Origin: Bacteroidales bacterium UBA5197
Lineage (GTDB): Bacteria; Bacteroidota; Bacteroidia; Bacteroidales; Lentimicrobiaceae
DNA: 64,000 nt
Reading direction: 5' to 3'
Assembly: GCA_002412885.1 (NCBI GenBank)
Contig: DHVX01000071.1
Span: 1 to 64,000 of the forward strand
Part shown: one piece after another, positions 18,846 through 29,500 of the stretch
How positions within the stretch are numbered: position 1 is the stretch's first letter
Layout of the letters: each line of letters starts with the position of its first letter
Notes under the pieces: generated by a model
What the model was told of the DNA's origin: nothing
Seen by the model: only the letters and a program-made list of their open reading frames with translations
Databases searched by the model: none
Made by a program: the position numbers and the translations under genes

Positions 18846-20303
18846 ATGCAATTACCCTCAAAATTTCTTCAAAGCGGAATGGTAGTTTTATTGCTGTTTC
18901 TGATATTTATTTCATGCCGGAAAGAGGATAAATTCGACACCAGCCCGGATACCAGATTAAGCTTTTCAACCGATACCGTACTTTTTGATACCGTATTTTC
19001 AACCATTGGTTCGTCTTCCAGGGTTTTTATGATCTATAATCCTTCAAAGGAAAGGATCAACATCAGTTCTATCAGACTAGCCAGAGGTGAAAGTTCTCCA
19101 TTCCGCATCAATGTTGATGGAATTGCTGCTACCGAAATTAATGATCTGGAAATTGCTGCCAAAGACTCTGCTTTTGTTTTTGTGAAAGTCACCATTGATC
19201 CCAACCAGGCCAACAATCCGCTGATTCAGCAGGACAGCATTGTATTTAGCACCAATGGAAACATTCAGGATGTGAAACTGGTGGCCTGGGGACAGGATGC
19301 TTATTTTTACCGAAATGGCATCATCGGCAGCGATTATGTATTTACTGCCGACAAACCTCATGTTGTTTATGGCTTTCTGGCTGTTGACTCACTTTTCACC
19401 CTCACCATTGAAGCCGGCAGCAAAATACATTTTCACAGTGGTTCCATTTTACTGGTTTACACCGATGCTACACTGAAAGTAAATGGAACAAAAGAGAACC
19501 CTGTAATTTTCCAGGGCGACAGGTTGGAACCTTATTATCAGAACATTGCAGGACAATGGGGAAGAATCTGGCTGTATGCGGGAAGTATCAACAACGAAAT
19601 CAATTATGCAATCATCCGCAATGGCGAGGTAGGCATACATGCCGACACCACCGGAAATTCGCCAAACCCAACGCTACGTATCAGTAATTCGCTCATTTAT
19701 AATATGAGTCAGACCGGCATCCTTGGTCAGGGAACTCATCTGGAGGTTGCGAACTGTGTTATCGGGAACTGCGGCAACCGTTCTGTGGCACTTACCCTTG
19801 GCGGGAAATATGACTTCCGTCATTGCACCATCGGTAATTTCTGGAATAAATCCTTTCGTCGCGGTGCTGCAATTGAATTGAATAACTATTATTTTGATGC
19901 GGACAATAATGTTCAACTGCGCCCGCTTGAAATGGCATATTTCGGAAACTGTGTTATTTACGGAGAAAAAAACGAAGAAATTACCATCGATCAGCACAGT
20001 TCCGGCGGTATTTTAAACTACCGATTCGATCATTGCCTGCTGAAAACCGAACGCAATATTTCGGATCAGGAGAAATTTCCCGGTAGTATAAAGAATCAGA
20101 ATCCATGGTTTAAAGACCCTATGATGGCACAATTCCAGCCTGACAGCACTTTATCTTCTGCAATTAACAAAGGAAACCTGATTGTTCATCAGGGTGCATT
20201 TCTGGATCTTTCGAAGGATATTGATGGAAATTCACGCATTTCTGATGAGGCACCGGATATCGGGGCTTATGAGTTTCAGCTTCCTGAAGAGAGAAGGAGG
20301 TAA
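18846..20303 (+). CDS. Lipoprotein with right-handed beta-helix-like repeats
   Basis: Starting at 18846 (MQLPSKFLQSG) gives 485 residues with a signal peptide and a lipobox ending FISC at about residue 23, then a short Lys/Glu/Asp linker. An N-terminal beta-sandwich-like segment (about 30-140) precedes a region of parallel beta-helix-like turns (ISNSLIYNMSQTGI, LEVANCVIGNCGN and similar, about 190-400). The closing DIDGNSRISDEAPDIGAYEF is the choice-of-anchor/pectate-lyase-like tail seen in Bacteroidota beta-helix proteins. It should be a surface or periplasmic lipoprotein. No catalytic residues are evident; a polysaccharide-related role is plausible but unproven. It ends at a bidirectional terminator shared with sucD. 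Confidence 0.75.
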   Translation: MQLPSKFLQSGMVVLLLFLIFISCRKEDKFDTSPDTRLSFSTDTVLFDTVFSTIGSSSRVFMIYNPSKERINISSIRLARGESSPFRINVDGIAATEINDLEIAAKDSAFVFVKVTIDPNQANNPLIQQDSIVFSTNGNIQDVKLVAWGQDAYFYRNGIIGSDYVFTADKPHVVYGFLAVDSLFTLTIEAGSKIHFHSGSILLVYTDATLKVNGTKENPVIFQGDRLEPYYQNIAGQWGRIWLYAGSINNEINYAIIRNGEVGIHADTTGNSPNPTLRISNSLIYNMSQTGILGQGTHLEVANCVIGNCGNRSVALTLGGKYDFRHCTIGNFWNKSFRRGAAIELNNYYFDADNNVQLRPLEMAYFGNCVIYGEKNEEITIDQHSSGGILNYRFDHCLLKTERNISDQEKFPGSIKNQNPWFKDPMMAQFQPDSTLSSAINKGNLIVHQGAFLDLSKDIDGNSRISDEAPDIGAYEFQLPEERRR

Positions 20304-20341
20304 TTTACTGATAAAAACAGTATTGAAGAAAAATAATTTCC

Positions 20342-20375
20342 AAAAAAGCCGATTCTTTATCAGAACCGGCTTTTT
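20342..20375. terminator. Bidirectional terminator between convergent genes
   Basis: An A-run, then a stem formed by AAAAAGCCG and CGGCTTTTT with further TTCT/AGAA pairing, then a T-run. It lies between the stop of the beta-helix lipoprotein (plus) and the stop of sucD (minus) and can serve both. Confidence 0.75.
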
Positions 20376-20393
20376 ATTTCATTTTTCAGCTAT

Positions 20394-21266
20394 TTACTTT
20401 TTGAGAAGCTCAAGCATTTTTGAACCTAAATCAGCGGGAGAATCCACCACATGAACGCCACATTCGCGAAGGATAGCCTTTTTGGCTTCAGCAGTATCAT
20501 CTTTACCACCCACAATCGCACCTGCATGGCCCATTGTACGTCCTTTGGGAGCTGTTGCGCCGGCAATAAAACTAACTACGGGCTTTGTGCCATGTTCTTT
20601 GATCCAGTAACCGGCTTCGGCTTCCATACCACCACCAATTTCGCCGATCATCACAATTCCTTTGGTTTCGGGATCGTTCATAAACAGCTCAACAGCATCG
20701 CGGGTTGAAGTTCCATTGATGGGATCACCACCAATTCCAATGGCTGTTGTTTGTCCTAAACCGGCTTTGGTCAACTGATCAACTGCCTCATAGGTAAGGG
20801 TGCCTGAGCGGCTGACAATTCCAACCACACCTCTTTGATGGATGAAGCCAGGCATAATACCGATTTTGGCTTCTCCGGGCGTAATAATACCCGGACAATT
20901 CGGGCCAATCAAACGGCAATCGCGCTCTTTGATATATTCTTTGGCCATCATCATGTCCTTAACAGGAATGCCTTCGGTGATGCAAACAATCACCTTAATT
21001 CCGCCGTCAGCAGCTTCCATAATTGCATCGGCTGCGAATGCAGGTGGTACAAAAATTATAGAAACATCGGCGCCTGTTGAAACAACAGCATCTGAAACTG
21101 TGTTAAAAACCGGCTTTCCCAAATGGAATCTGCCCCCTTTGCCGGGAGTTACACCACCCACTACCTGGGTGCCGTATTCTATCATCTGAGTCGCGTGAAA
21201 TGTACCTTCTGTGCCGGTGAATCCTTGCACAATTACTTTGGAATCTTTGTTAACCAGAATACTCAT
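20394..21266 (-). CDS. sucD: Succinyl-CoA ligase, alpha subunit
   Basis: A 290-residue TCA-cycle enzyme subunit that, with SucC, interconverts succinyl-CoA and succinate with nucleotide phosphorylation. The CoA-binding Rossmann fold opens with QGFTGTEGTFHATQM near residue 14. VTPGKGG, GPNCPGIITPGE and VSRSGTLTYE are conserved, and the phosphohistidine is in MGHAGAIVGG near 246. Length equals standard SucD. sucC is not adjacent in this window: the gene stands alone, divergent from mnmE. Confidence 0.96.
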   Translation of the reverse strand: MSILVNKDSKVIVQGFTGTEGTFHATQMIEYGTQVVGGVTPGKGGRFHLGKPVFNTVSDAVVSTGADVSIIFVPPAFAADAIMEAADGGIKVIVCITEGIPVKDMMMAKEYIKERDCRLIGPNCPGIITPGEAKIGIMPGFIHQRGVVGIVSRSGTLTYEAVDQLTKAGLGQTTAIGIGGDPINGTSTRDAVELFMNDPETKGIVMIGEIGGGMEAEAGYWIKEHGTKPVVSFIAGATAPKGRTMGHAGAIVGGKDDTAEAKKAILRECGVHVVDSPADLGSKMLELLKK

Positions 21267-21408
21267 AAATGCTTGTTTACTGTGTTTAAAACGAAATTGT
21301 CACTCCTAAGAATGAAAATTATCTAATTTTGTTCATTACTGAAGCAGAAATTGCGTATATTTCTGCATTAATTTGAGGGATTAAAAGTACTGAAAAAAAA
21401 CTTACGCC

Positions 21409-22812
21409 ATGAACATAGATTTTCTCTCTTCCGTAGATACCATTTGCGCACTTTCCACCCCTGCAGGATCAGGTGCTATTGCTCTTATCAGACTATCTGG
21501 CAGTCAGGCTGTTGATTTTACATCAACCATTTTCAAGCCCAAACGAACAGCAACTTTGCTTGAAGAAATTGAATCTCACAAAGCAACATTCGGGGGCATT
21601 GAGCATAATGGAAACCTGATTGACGAAGTGCTTGTGACCGTTTTCAGGAATCCTCACTCCTATACCGGAGAGGATGTGGTTGAAATTTCCTGTCACGGTT
21701 CTGTTTTTATCCAACAGAAAATACTAGAGCTATTGCTTTCAGCCGGAGCAAGGCTTGCCGAACCTGGTGAATTTACCATGAGGGCATTTATGAATGGTCG
21801 TTTCGATTTATCGCAGGCTGAAGCGGTGGCAGATCTGATTGCATCCAACTCCGAAGCTTCACATCGTCTGGCTATCAGTCAGATGCGCGGAGGATTCTCC
21901 ATAAAAATCGGAGACCTCAGGGCTAAGCTGGTCGATTTTGCATCACTCATCGAACTTGAACTGGATTTTGCTGAAGAAGATGTAGAATTTGCTGACCGTA
22001 CCGCTCTTTTTAAACTATTGGAAACCATTAAGACTGAAATTGAAAGCCTGAAATCATCTTTCTCGCTCGGAAATGTGATGAAACATGGTATTCCTGTAGC
22101 CATTGCCGGGAAAACCAATGTCGGCAAATCAACCTTGCTGAATGCGCTGCTGAATGAAGAACGGGCAATCGTATCAGAAATCCCGGGAACCACACGTGAT
22201 GCCATTGAAGATACCATCAGCATTCAGGGCGTTACTTTCAGATTTATTGATACCGCCGGTCTGCGTCATACCGAAGATACCATCGAAAACATTGGCATTG
22301 AGCGCACTTACGAAAAAATGAATCAGGCTTCAGTTGTACTTTATGTTTTTGATATTACAACCGCAAGCGAGCAGGAAATTGATGATGCCATAGCTGAAAT
22401 CCGCGTTCTGCTTGAAGATTCTGAGAAACAGATTATTCCGATTGCCAACAAAACCGATATGCTGATGGAATCGCCGCATTCCTTTAAAAAGCTGGTAGAA
22501 CTTGATACCCTGTTTATTTCAGCAAAGCGCAACGAAAACATCAACCTGATCACCGATCGCCTGCTATCATCCGCCCACTACGGCGAAACCGGCGATCAGA
22601 CCATAGTTTATAGTCTCCGTCATTTTGATGCCCTTACCCGTGCCGGACAGAGCATTGAAAGCATCGAAAAAGGTTTTGCCGAAAATGTCCCCTCCGATCT
22701 GATTGCCATCGATATCCGTCAGGCATTGCACCACCTGGGAACAATTACCGGCGAAGTCACATCAGAAGAGCTGCTGGGGAATATATTCGGGAAGTTCTGT
22801 ATCGGGAAATAA
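21409..22812 (+). CDS. mnmE: tRNA modification GTPase MnmE (TrmE)
   Basis: A 467-residue GTPase that with MnmG makes the 5-carboxymethylaminomethyl group on wobble uridine of tRNAs. The N-terminal folate-binding domain (1-120) has the usual ICALSTPAGSGAIALIRLSG start. The G domain sits inside a helical domain: G1 AGKTNVGKSTLL (about 232), G2/G3 GTTRDAIED and DTAGLRHTED, G4 NKTD. The chain ends with the diagnostic FCIGK, whose Cys is essential in the family. Length is normal. The gene stands divergent from sucD, and a lipoprotein gene follows 55 nt downstream. Confidence 0.97.
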   Translation: MNIDFLSSVDTICALSTPAGSGAIALIRLSGSQAVDFTSTIFKPKRTATLLEEIESHKATFGGIEHNGNLIDEVLVTVFRNPHSYTGEDVVEISCHGSVFIQQKILELLLSAGARLAEPGEFTMRAFMNGRFDLSQAEAVADLIASNSEASHRLAISQMRGGFSIKIGDLRAKLVDFASLIELELDFAEEDVEFADRTALFKLLETIKTEIESLKSSFSLGNVMKHGIPVAIAGKTNVGKSTLLNALLNEERAIVSEIPGTTRDAIEDTISIQGVTFRFIDTAGLRHTEDTIENIGIERTYEKMNQASVVLYVFDITTASEQEIDDAIAEIRVLLEDSEKQIIPIANKTDMLMESPHSFKKLVELDTLFISAKRNENINLITDRLLSSAHYGETGDQTIVYSLRHFDALTRAGQSIESIEKGFAENVPSDLIAIDIRQALHHLGTITGEVTSEELLGNIFGKFCIGK

Positions 22813-22867
22813 TTATCCTAACCGATTTCACGGGATGGCTCATGTCCAGCGAAGGCCGAAACAAATT

Positions 22868-23710
22868 ATGATAACAAAAAAACTTATTCTAATATTACTC
22901 ATACTGCTTGCTGGCTTCTCATGCAAACATACCATCAATAATGAATTAGTCAATGAACCAGGTAGCACTGATACATTAGCATCAGATTCAATCACTTATG
23001 GAAATCCGGAGATGGAATCTGACACCATAATAATTTTGCCTGTTGGTAATCAAGGCCTTGAAATTGACACGGCTGATTTGGATAAACTACTGGTTTATAT
23101 TCCATATGAAAAAAGTTCTAATGGCTATCAAATTGAAAAGTATGCCTTTCAGGATCCATGGTGTTCAATACCGTTCTTTTCAAAATATAGAATGTATTAT
23201 GCCAACCGAAACCTTGAATTTATGTTCTCTGATACACTTGTTTCGCCTATTCATATGGAAAGTGAATCCGGTCAGACCGGTTTTACAATCTGGAAACTGA
23301 CAGAAGGAAAATACAGATTGATTTGTTTGCTTGATGGATTTATCCCCAACTATGCCAGAGTTGATAGTGTTTTTAATCTTGCGAAAGGCAAATATCTTAT
23401 TACAGGAACAGCATCATGGGGAGATCAAGGCGATAATAGTGGATATTTCTGGGTTGCTGCGTGGGACGATATCCGTTCATTTAGAATAATACACATGGAT
23501 AAATGGTTTACACCTGCTTCTGATTCAGTTTGTGATAAATATTCCTATTCTTATTTTTTCAGACAGGAGAAAATGTTAATCGAACTCAAGAAAATAAAGG
23601 AAACCTACGATTGCAACAATTACCCGGAAAGAAGATTAAACAGAGTGGTGAAAAATATTTCTATCGATCTCAACAAGTGTATATTGCTTGACCGGACAGA
23701 AGACTTTTAA
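22868..23710 (+). CDS. Lipoprotein of unknown function
   Basis: The ATG at 22868 gives 280 residues with a classic lipoprotein signal (MITKKLILILLILLAGFSC, Cys near 19). An earlier in-frame ATG at 22703 lies inside mnmE and encodes no signal, so I reject it. The mature part is acidic at first (about 25-65), then mixed alpha/beta with aromatic-rich segments; no family is recognised. It is 55 nt after mnmE in the same direction, and converges with the beta-helix gene across a 29-nt gap. Its codon use is more AT-rich than mnmE. Confidence 0.7.
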   Translation: MITKKLILILLILLAGFSCKHTINNELVNEPGSTDTLASDSITYGNPEMESDTIIILPVGNQGLEIDTADLDKLLVYIPYEKSSNGYQIEKYAFQDPWCSIPFFSKYRMYYANRNLEFMFSDTLVSPIHMESESGQTGFTIWKLTEGKYRLICLLDGFIPNYARVDSVFNLAKGKYLITGTASWGDQGDNSGYFWVAAWDDIRSFRIIHMDKWFTPASDSVCDKYSYSYFFRQEKMLIELKKIKETYDCNNYPERRLNRVVKNISIDLNKCILLDRTEDF

Positions 23711-23739
23711 CCTTATCCAAACTTTATAAAAAAAAAGAT

Positions 23740-25359
23740 TTAGAAGATTTTCATCCATTTACCGGTTTTTGCTGTGTTTCCATTGGCTGCTGAAATGATC
23801 CGATAGATGTAAGTTCCCGGCTCCAGCGATCCGACATCCAGGCTAAGCTCATTTCCAATAATCGTCTGGTTTATTACAAGAGAGCCGGAAACATCAAACA
23901 ATTGGAATCCGGAATTCGGAATATCTGTAAAAACAAAAAGGCTTGAGTGTCCGGGGTTCGGAAAGACCCCTGAACTTTCAGTGTCTCTGCTGTTGACCGC
24001 AATATTGGTAATGATATTTATATTTTCGTAAGCGCCCATTTCTATAGAAGTCCCTATTATTCTTGGGTTACCCAAAATGTCCATGGCTGGGATATGAAGT
24101 CCGGCTGTATCGGCTGTCCCATGATTCACACAGGGAGAAAAATCAGATAGATTCCAGTCGGCTTCTGAACCATCATACTGTAATCCTGCTCCAGGAGTCG
24201 GTGAAATAAATTCCGGATATTCATAAATTGAATTTGTCCCGCCATTGCCGTACTCAACGCAATTATTGAAGAGTTGATAACCCAGGTTTGCGTTCTGTAA
24301 ATGAATCTGATCACTGATCTGGCCAGGGTAACGCTCATTTCCCCAGCATATATTGTTATAGATACGCGCCCTGGAAAAAATCTCAATTCCTCCGCTTAAG
24401 GAATAGTTGTTCACAATGGTATTGTTAAATATCCGTGTAACTGATCCCTGATGTCCGTCAAAAAATCCGACGCCGTAATTATTGCAAATTACATTGTTAT
24501 AGACCATAGCCTCCGGATTACTTGTGTATATAATTCCGGATATAGATTGATTGTTGAAACAGTAATTGTTGCTTATGGTCGGGCTATAGGCAAAGGCATC
24601 AAAAGTACTGATGGCTCCCCCGGATCCTCCTATGCAAATCCATCCACCACTGATTTTCCACCACATTGCTGCATTTCCTTTAAAGGTATTGTTATCGATT
24701 CGGGTATGGCACCCTGGGTTGATACAAATTGCGCCCCCTACATCAAATGATCTGTTATTCAGAAAGATGTTATTTTCTATGCGGACCTGATTTACATTTT
24801 TACAATAAATGGCACCTCCGGCAGCTCCTTCCACGCCATTAGTATAACAAATAACCATATTTGAACTTAATTCACTGTTCCTGATGAGTAGGTTGCCATA
24901 GTTATCAGCCCTGATAGCTCCACCCATAATGTCGCCAGCATATTCACCAAACTTTTTGGCAAACTGAATTTTGCAGTATTCAAATATTGAACTGTCCGGG
25001 GATGAATAACTGCTATGTAAGTGGATGCCTGCCCAACCACCTTTTGCAGACAAGGTGTCGGTAAAAAAAGCATTTGTATTGTGATTTGTAAAAACAATGG
25101 TATCATTCAATGCACCCAAAGCACTGATACTGCCTGATATATCAAGTTTAAAATAGCCCTGAAACTCAACATACGTGCCTGAATTGATCTGAAGTTTAAC
25201 TCCCTGTGGTACAACGAGGTCTCCGATAACTTTTACCGTATCGGCATTCCAGACAGTGCCGGGTTCAATGGTGTCTGAAACATAAATTGTCTGACATTTC
25301 AGCTGGGACAATGGGAACAGCAGCACTATTAATAATGTGGAAATCAGATTGGGTTTCAT
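23740..25359 (-). CDS. Secreted beta-helix protein with T9SS sorting domain
   Basis: The ATG at 25359 (MKPNLISTLLIVLLFPLS) gives 539 residues and a clean signal peptide; the further upstream ATG at 25404 adds a non-signal leader. The body has many parallel beta-helix turns such as NNTFKGNAAMWW, IFNNTIVNNYSLSGG and IYNNICWGNER (about 130-400). The segment MDILGNPRIIGTSIEMGAYE is the usual end of this fold. The C-terminus (SSGVFPNPGHSSLFVF ... GTYIYRII) is a type A T9SS sorting domain. Likely exported to the cell surface; a polysaccharide-binding or lyase-like role is possible but no active site is visible. Confidence 0.82.
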   Translation of the reverse strand: MKPNLISTLLIVLLFPLSQLKCQTIYVSDTIEPGTVWNADTVKVIGDLVVPQGVKLQINSGTYVEFQGYFKLDISGSISALGALNDTIVFTNHNTNAFFTDTLSAKGGWAGIHLHSSYSSPDSSIFEYCKIQFAKKFGEYAGDIMGGAIRADNYGNLLIRNSELSSNMVICYTNGVEGAAGGAIYCKNVNQVRIENNIFLNNRSFDVGGAICINPGCHTRIDNNTFKGNAAMWWKISGGWICIGGSGGAISTFDAFAYSPTISNNYCFNNQSISGIIYTSNPEAMVYNNVICNNYGVGFFDGHQGSVTRIFNNTIVNNYSLSGGIEIFSRARIYNNICWGNERYPGQISDQIHLQNANLGYQLFNNCVEYGNGGTNSIYEYPEFISPTPGAGLQYDGSEADWNLSDFSPCVNHGTADTAGLHIPAMDILGNPRIIGTSIEMGAYENINIITNIAVNSRDTESSGVFPNPGHSSLFVFTDIPNSGFQLFDVSGSLVINQTIIGNELSLDVGSLEPGTYIYRIISAANGNTAKTGKWMKIF

Positions 25360-25665
25360 AGATTTAAAATATAATTGGCTATGGTTTTTTAAAGAACTGA
25401 TCAATATGAAAGAAAAAAAATGATGAACAATTGCAGGGCAAAGCTGTCTGATATAATTTTAGTCTTTAATCAACTGTTCAGCTACAAAACTCTGCAACTA
25501 TAAATATATTGTTTCATCAACCTGATTTTATTCTGAGCCTTGTTAGCCATAGACTCCACCTGAGTAATCCAATCTTGCACCTTTATTAATTTTCAGCTGC
25601 ATAAGATAATATGCAGTTGTAATTTCACAATGGATTCACTTAACCATTTCACATCTTTTTTTGTT

Positions 25666-25673
25666 TATCTTTG
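25666..25673 (+). promoter_or_regulatory. Bacteroidota -7 element (TATCTTTG)
   Basis: TATCTTTG fits TAnnTTTG and lies 21 nt upstream of the ATG at 25695. It sits at the right-hand end of the 335-nt divergent gap (25360-25694), in which I see no gene. Confidence 0.5.
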
Positions 25674-25694
25674 ACTAAACCAAAACCCAAATAA

Positions 25695-26252
25695 ATGAAA
25701 CACAAACTACTCTTCTCATTAATTGGCGCTATTGTCATTTTTGCATGGCAGTTTCTGTCTTATGCAATGCCCAATTTTCATAAATCAGCATCGGCTTATA
25801 CTCCGGCGCAGGATAGCATTTTAAAAATGCTTGAAAATCAAGGGCTTAGTGAAGGAATGTACTTCCTTGGGCAGCCTGACCCATCACTTAGCATGGCTGA
25901 CCAACAGGCAGCGATGAAAGATTTCGAAGGTAAGCCCTGGGCTGTCCTCAATTATCACAAGGTGAGTTCTATGAGCATGACCATGCCTATGATCCGTGGC
26001 ATCATGGTTTGTTTTGTACTTTCATTTTTATTATTCTGGCTTTTCCTGCAACAAAAGAGTCCAACTCTGATGAACCGGATACTCCTTGCTCTGGCTGTCG
26101 GGATGATCGGATTTCTGTTTGTACCTTATTCAAACTTTATCTGGTACAAAGCGCCGGATATATTCGCCCATTTCGCCGATGCGATTGTTCCCTGGGTGAT
26201 ACTGGGTTTTATCGGACACAAAATGGCTCAGATGCATGCAAAACATGCTTAA
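25695..26252 (+). CDS. Small integral membrane protein of unknown function
   Basis: A 185-residue protein with an N-terminal membrane helix (LLFSLIGAIVIFAWQFLSYA) followed by a soluble loop of about 70 residues (25-95). A cluster of membrane helices follows (about 97-118, 127-147 and 158-178), and the tail is basic (KMAQMHAKHA). I recognise no family. It is a single-gene unit with its own promoter and terminator, flanked by long intergenic gaps. Confidence 0.65.
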   Translation: MKHKLLFSLIGAIVIFAWQFLSYAMPNFHKSASAYTPAQDSILKMLENQGLSEGMYFLGQPDPSLSMADQQAAMKDFEGKPWAVLNYHKVSSMSMTMPMIRGIMVCFVLSFLLFWLFLQQKSPTLMNRILLALAVGMIGFLFVPYSNFIWYKAPDIFAHFADAIVPWVILGFIGHKMAQMHAKHA

Positions 26253-26314
26253 ACTTTTGTTGCTGAGGGGATAAACCAATAATCCATTCAGTAATTTGTA
26301 AATCATATATTGCA

Positions 26315-26346
26315 AACGCCCGGTGAATATTGCCGGGCGTTGTTTT
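26315..26346 (+). terminator. Rho-independent terminator after the small membrane protein
   Basis: A perfect 9-bp stem AACGCCCGG/CCGGGCGTT with a 9-nt loop, followed by GTTTT. It lies 62 nt past the stop at 26252. Confidence 0.75.
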
Positions 26347-26454
26347 AAGCGGAATAATCCTGGCAAGAGGGGTTTATGAAGGTGAAGTATTCCAAAAAAA
26401 ATGATTTCCCGGAAAAAAAACTGAAAAATATCAGATACTCAAATCTATAATCTA

Positions 26455-26462
26455 TATATTTG
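26455..26462 (+). promoter_or_regulatory. Bacteroidota -7 element (TATATTTG)
   Basis: TATATTTG fits TAnnTTTG and lies 71 nt upstream of the preferred ATG at 26534. Confidence 0.45.
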
Positions 26463-26533
26463 CTTATAATATCGCTGAATAAAATCTATTTGACTCAAAC
26501 CTGATGATATATACACTTCAAAAATTAACTTCT

Positions 26534-29500
26534 ATGAAATCTCATTTCCTTTCTCTTCTCCTAATTGGATTTTCAGTAATTACCTGTTTTGGACAAAACA
26601 ATCCACCTGTTGCTGTAACTGACAGTGTGGAAGTTATGGAGCAGGTTCAGATTATGATCGATGTAAAAGCCAACGATTACGATCCCGATGGCGATCAGAT
26701 TTTTATCCATAATGTTTACCCGCATTTTGGCGTAGCTGAGATTGTTGATGAAAAGATAAGTTACAGATCTCACCCCTCCTATGGTACAGATTATTTCAGA
26801 TACACCATCAGGGATGACCAGTCTCCACCGCTTGTTTCTGCCCAGACTGTAGTTAAAATAAAGCTGTTGAATAATCCCGACATTCCGGTAGCAGTTGCCG
26901 ATACCTTTGAACTGATGAAGTTGCTGCCTCACAGCATAAACCTTGTTGCCAACGATTTCGATCTGAATGGCGACGAATTCAAAATAAAGGAAATTCTATC
27001 ACCGGTAAACTGTTCGGTACAGATCAATCCGGATTCCCTTTCTGTGACGGTTACGCCCGGCCTTGGTCCGCTCAGCACTTTCAAATATAATCTGCGCGAA
27101 ATAAATACCGCTACAAATTATATTTCCAAACCCGTCCAGGTAAGGATTCTAACTATTGATAATCCCGACATTCCGGTCATCATGCCTGACACAGCTTTCG
27201 CTACCGGAGGAATTTCCTTAAGCATTCCTGTTTTGGACAATGATTCAGATCTTCAGGGAGATGCAATTGAAATCAATACTTTCACCCAGCCTTCAAAGGG
27301 ATCTGTTACGCTTGCCGGCGATGACCTTGTTTATTTACCTCATCTGTCTTTTACCGGAGTCGATCAGTTCACTTACAGCATCAAAGAGAAGCTGGATCAC
27401 ACCATTTATACAGGAAATACAACGGTTACGGTTTTTGTCAGCAAAAATCCTGATTGTCCGGTGGGTCTGGAAGATTTTGCATCCGGGACCACCGCTTTGC
27501 CCATCACCATTGATGTGCTGGCCAACGATTATGACCCCAACGGAGATGCACTTGCAATAAAAGATGTAAGTCATGGAACCATCACATCCGACAATAAAAT
27601 CCTCTTTCAATCATCGCCATTGGCGCTGGGTCAGGACTCAATTTTCTACCGGGTTATGGAGGCCAATAATCCGCTGTCGTTTTCCGAATGGACCAAAGTG
27701 AATATTCAATTGGCTATAAACCAAAATCTGCCGGTTGCCGTGGATGATTATACTACAGCACACGCTGGTATTCCCATTGAGATCAGACCATTGCTGAATG
27801 ATATCAGAAATGGAGAGGACACTCTTACACTTTTTGCTGTTTCAAACAATCATTTCCCCGGAAAACAAGGTTCAGTATCAGTTACAGGAGATGTTGTAAA
27901 TTATATACCAGCTTTTCAGGCAAATGGAACAGACGAAATCCGTTATTTTGTGCGGGGTGATGATGGGTATAATGTTCTTGCGCAGGGGAAAATCTTTGTT
28001 AACATAACAAGTCAATCTTATTATGATTCTCTTCAGATAAATAATATCAACGCCGGGGTGCATGCAAACGGAGATTTGTTTTCGAGACAATTGATGCTTC
28101 CGTCTCCTTTTTCCGGTACTTCTCAGTTATGGGAACCCCATTACAGATACCCGGCAGATGCAAAAACAAATACCATTTTTGGCGGAACCCTATTGTTGGG
28201 AGGTCTTGACCAGTCAGGTAATCTCCATTATTCAGGAGTAGGGCAAACATATGAAGGTCCTGATTTTCAGGCTGGCCCGCTATCCGACCTTTACGACACC
28301 ACTCATTATCTGAAATTTGCAAGAACCTGGAAAATCAGCAAAGCAGAAATAGATTATCACAGACAAAACTACTCACAACCAGGTTATCAGCCAATTGAAG
28401 CCATTCTTTTGTGGCCGGGCAACGGCAATCCGGCATTGGGACAGGCTGCACAACTGGCGCCATATACTGACCTCAACAACGATGGCTTATACAATTGTTT
28501 GGATGGCGACTATCCACTGATCAGGGGTGATCAAACCATCTTCTTTATGTATAATGATGAAACTCTCCGCACTGAAGCTTACGCCCCTCCGCTGGGCATA
28601 GAAATTCATGGCATGGTTTACGGATTTGATGCACCGGCTGATACTGCCTTACACAATACTGTTTTTGTGCATTATGACCTTATCAACAGATCTACTGAGA
28701 ATTACAGCGATTGTTATCTGGGAATCTTTACCGATCCGGACATCGGCTTTTCTTCTGATGACTTTATTGCTTCAGATGTTACAAGAGGTTCATATTATGG
28801 ATACAATGCCAAAGAAACTGACGGCAATGGGCAGTATTTTGCGTATGGCGACAATCCGCCGGCACAATCGGTTACGCTTCTGGCTGGGCCTTACAAGATT
28901 GCTGACGGACTCGACAATCCTGCCGGAGGATGTGATGAGAGTATTAATGGTCTGAATTTCGGGAATGATATTGTTGATGATGAGCGCCTGGGATTGACTA
29001 CTTTTTCCAGCTTTCAGCCATATTTCACCGGTTGGATTATTGAATATCCCGATTTGACAGCATTAAATTATTACAACTTTATGAAAGGCATCTGGAACGA
29101 CGGCACCCGCTTTATGTACGGTGGAAACGGCCATCCTGACATGGGATCAGTTGGACCTGAATGCAACTTTATGTTTCCCGGAAATTCCGATCCTCTCAAC
29201 TGGGGCAGCAATTGTGTTTTCCCAGAAGGAGGCTATAATCAGGGCACAAAATTCTGGACTGAAGAAGAATCGAGAAACCCTGGAGGTGACAGAAGAGGAT
29301 TGGGTGCAGTCGGACCATTTACCTTCGCCCCCGGGCAGGTTCATGAGGTTGATATTGCATATTGCACCGGACAGGGAAATGCAGGCCCGGGTTCTTCTGT
29401 TGATCAGTTGATGCGCAATATTGACAGTCTTATATTCAAAGTTGCGCAAAACGGGCTTTTAGTTCCCAATAACACGCTAGGCATAAAACCGGAAAAGCCG

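Noticed and set aside
22703..22867. Earlier start of the lipoprotein after mnmE
   Set aside because: This part overlaps mnmE out of frame and would hide the lipoprotein signal that starts at 22868.
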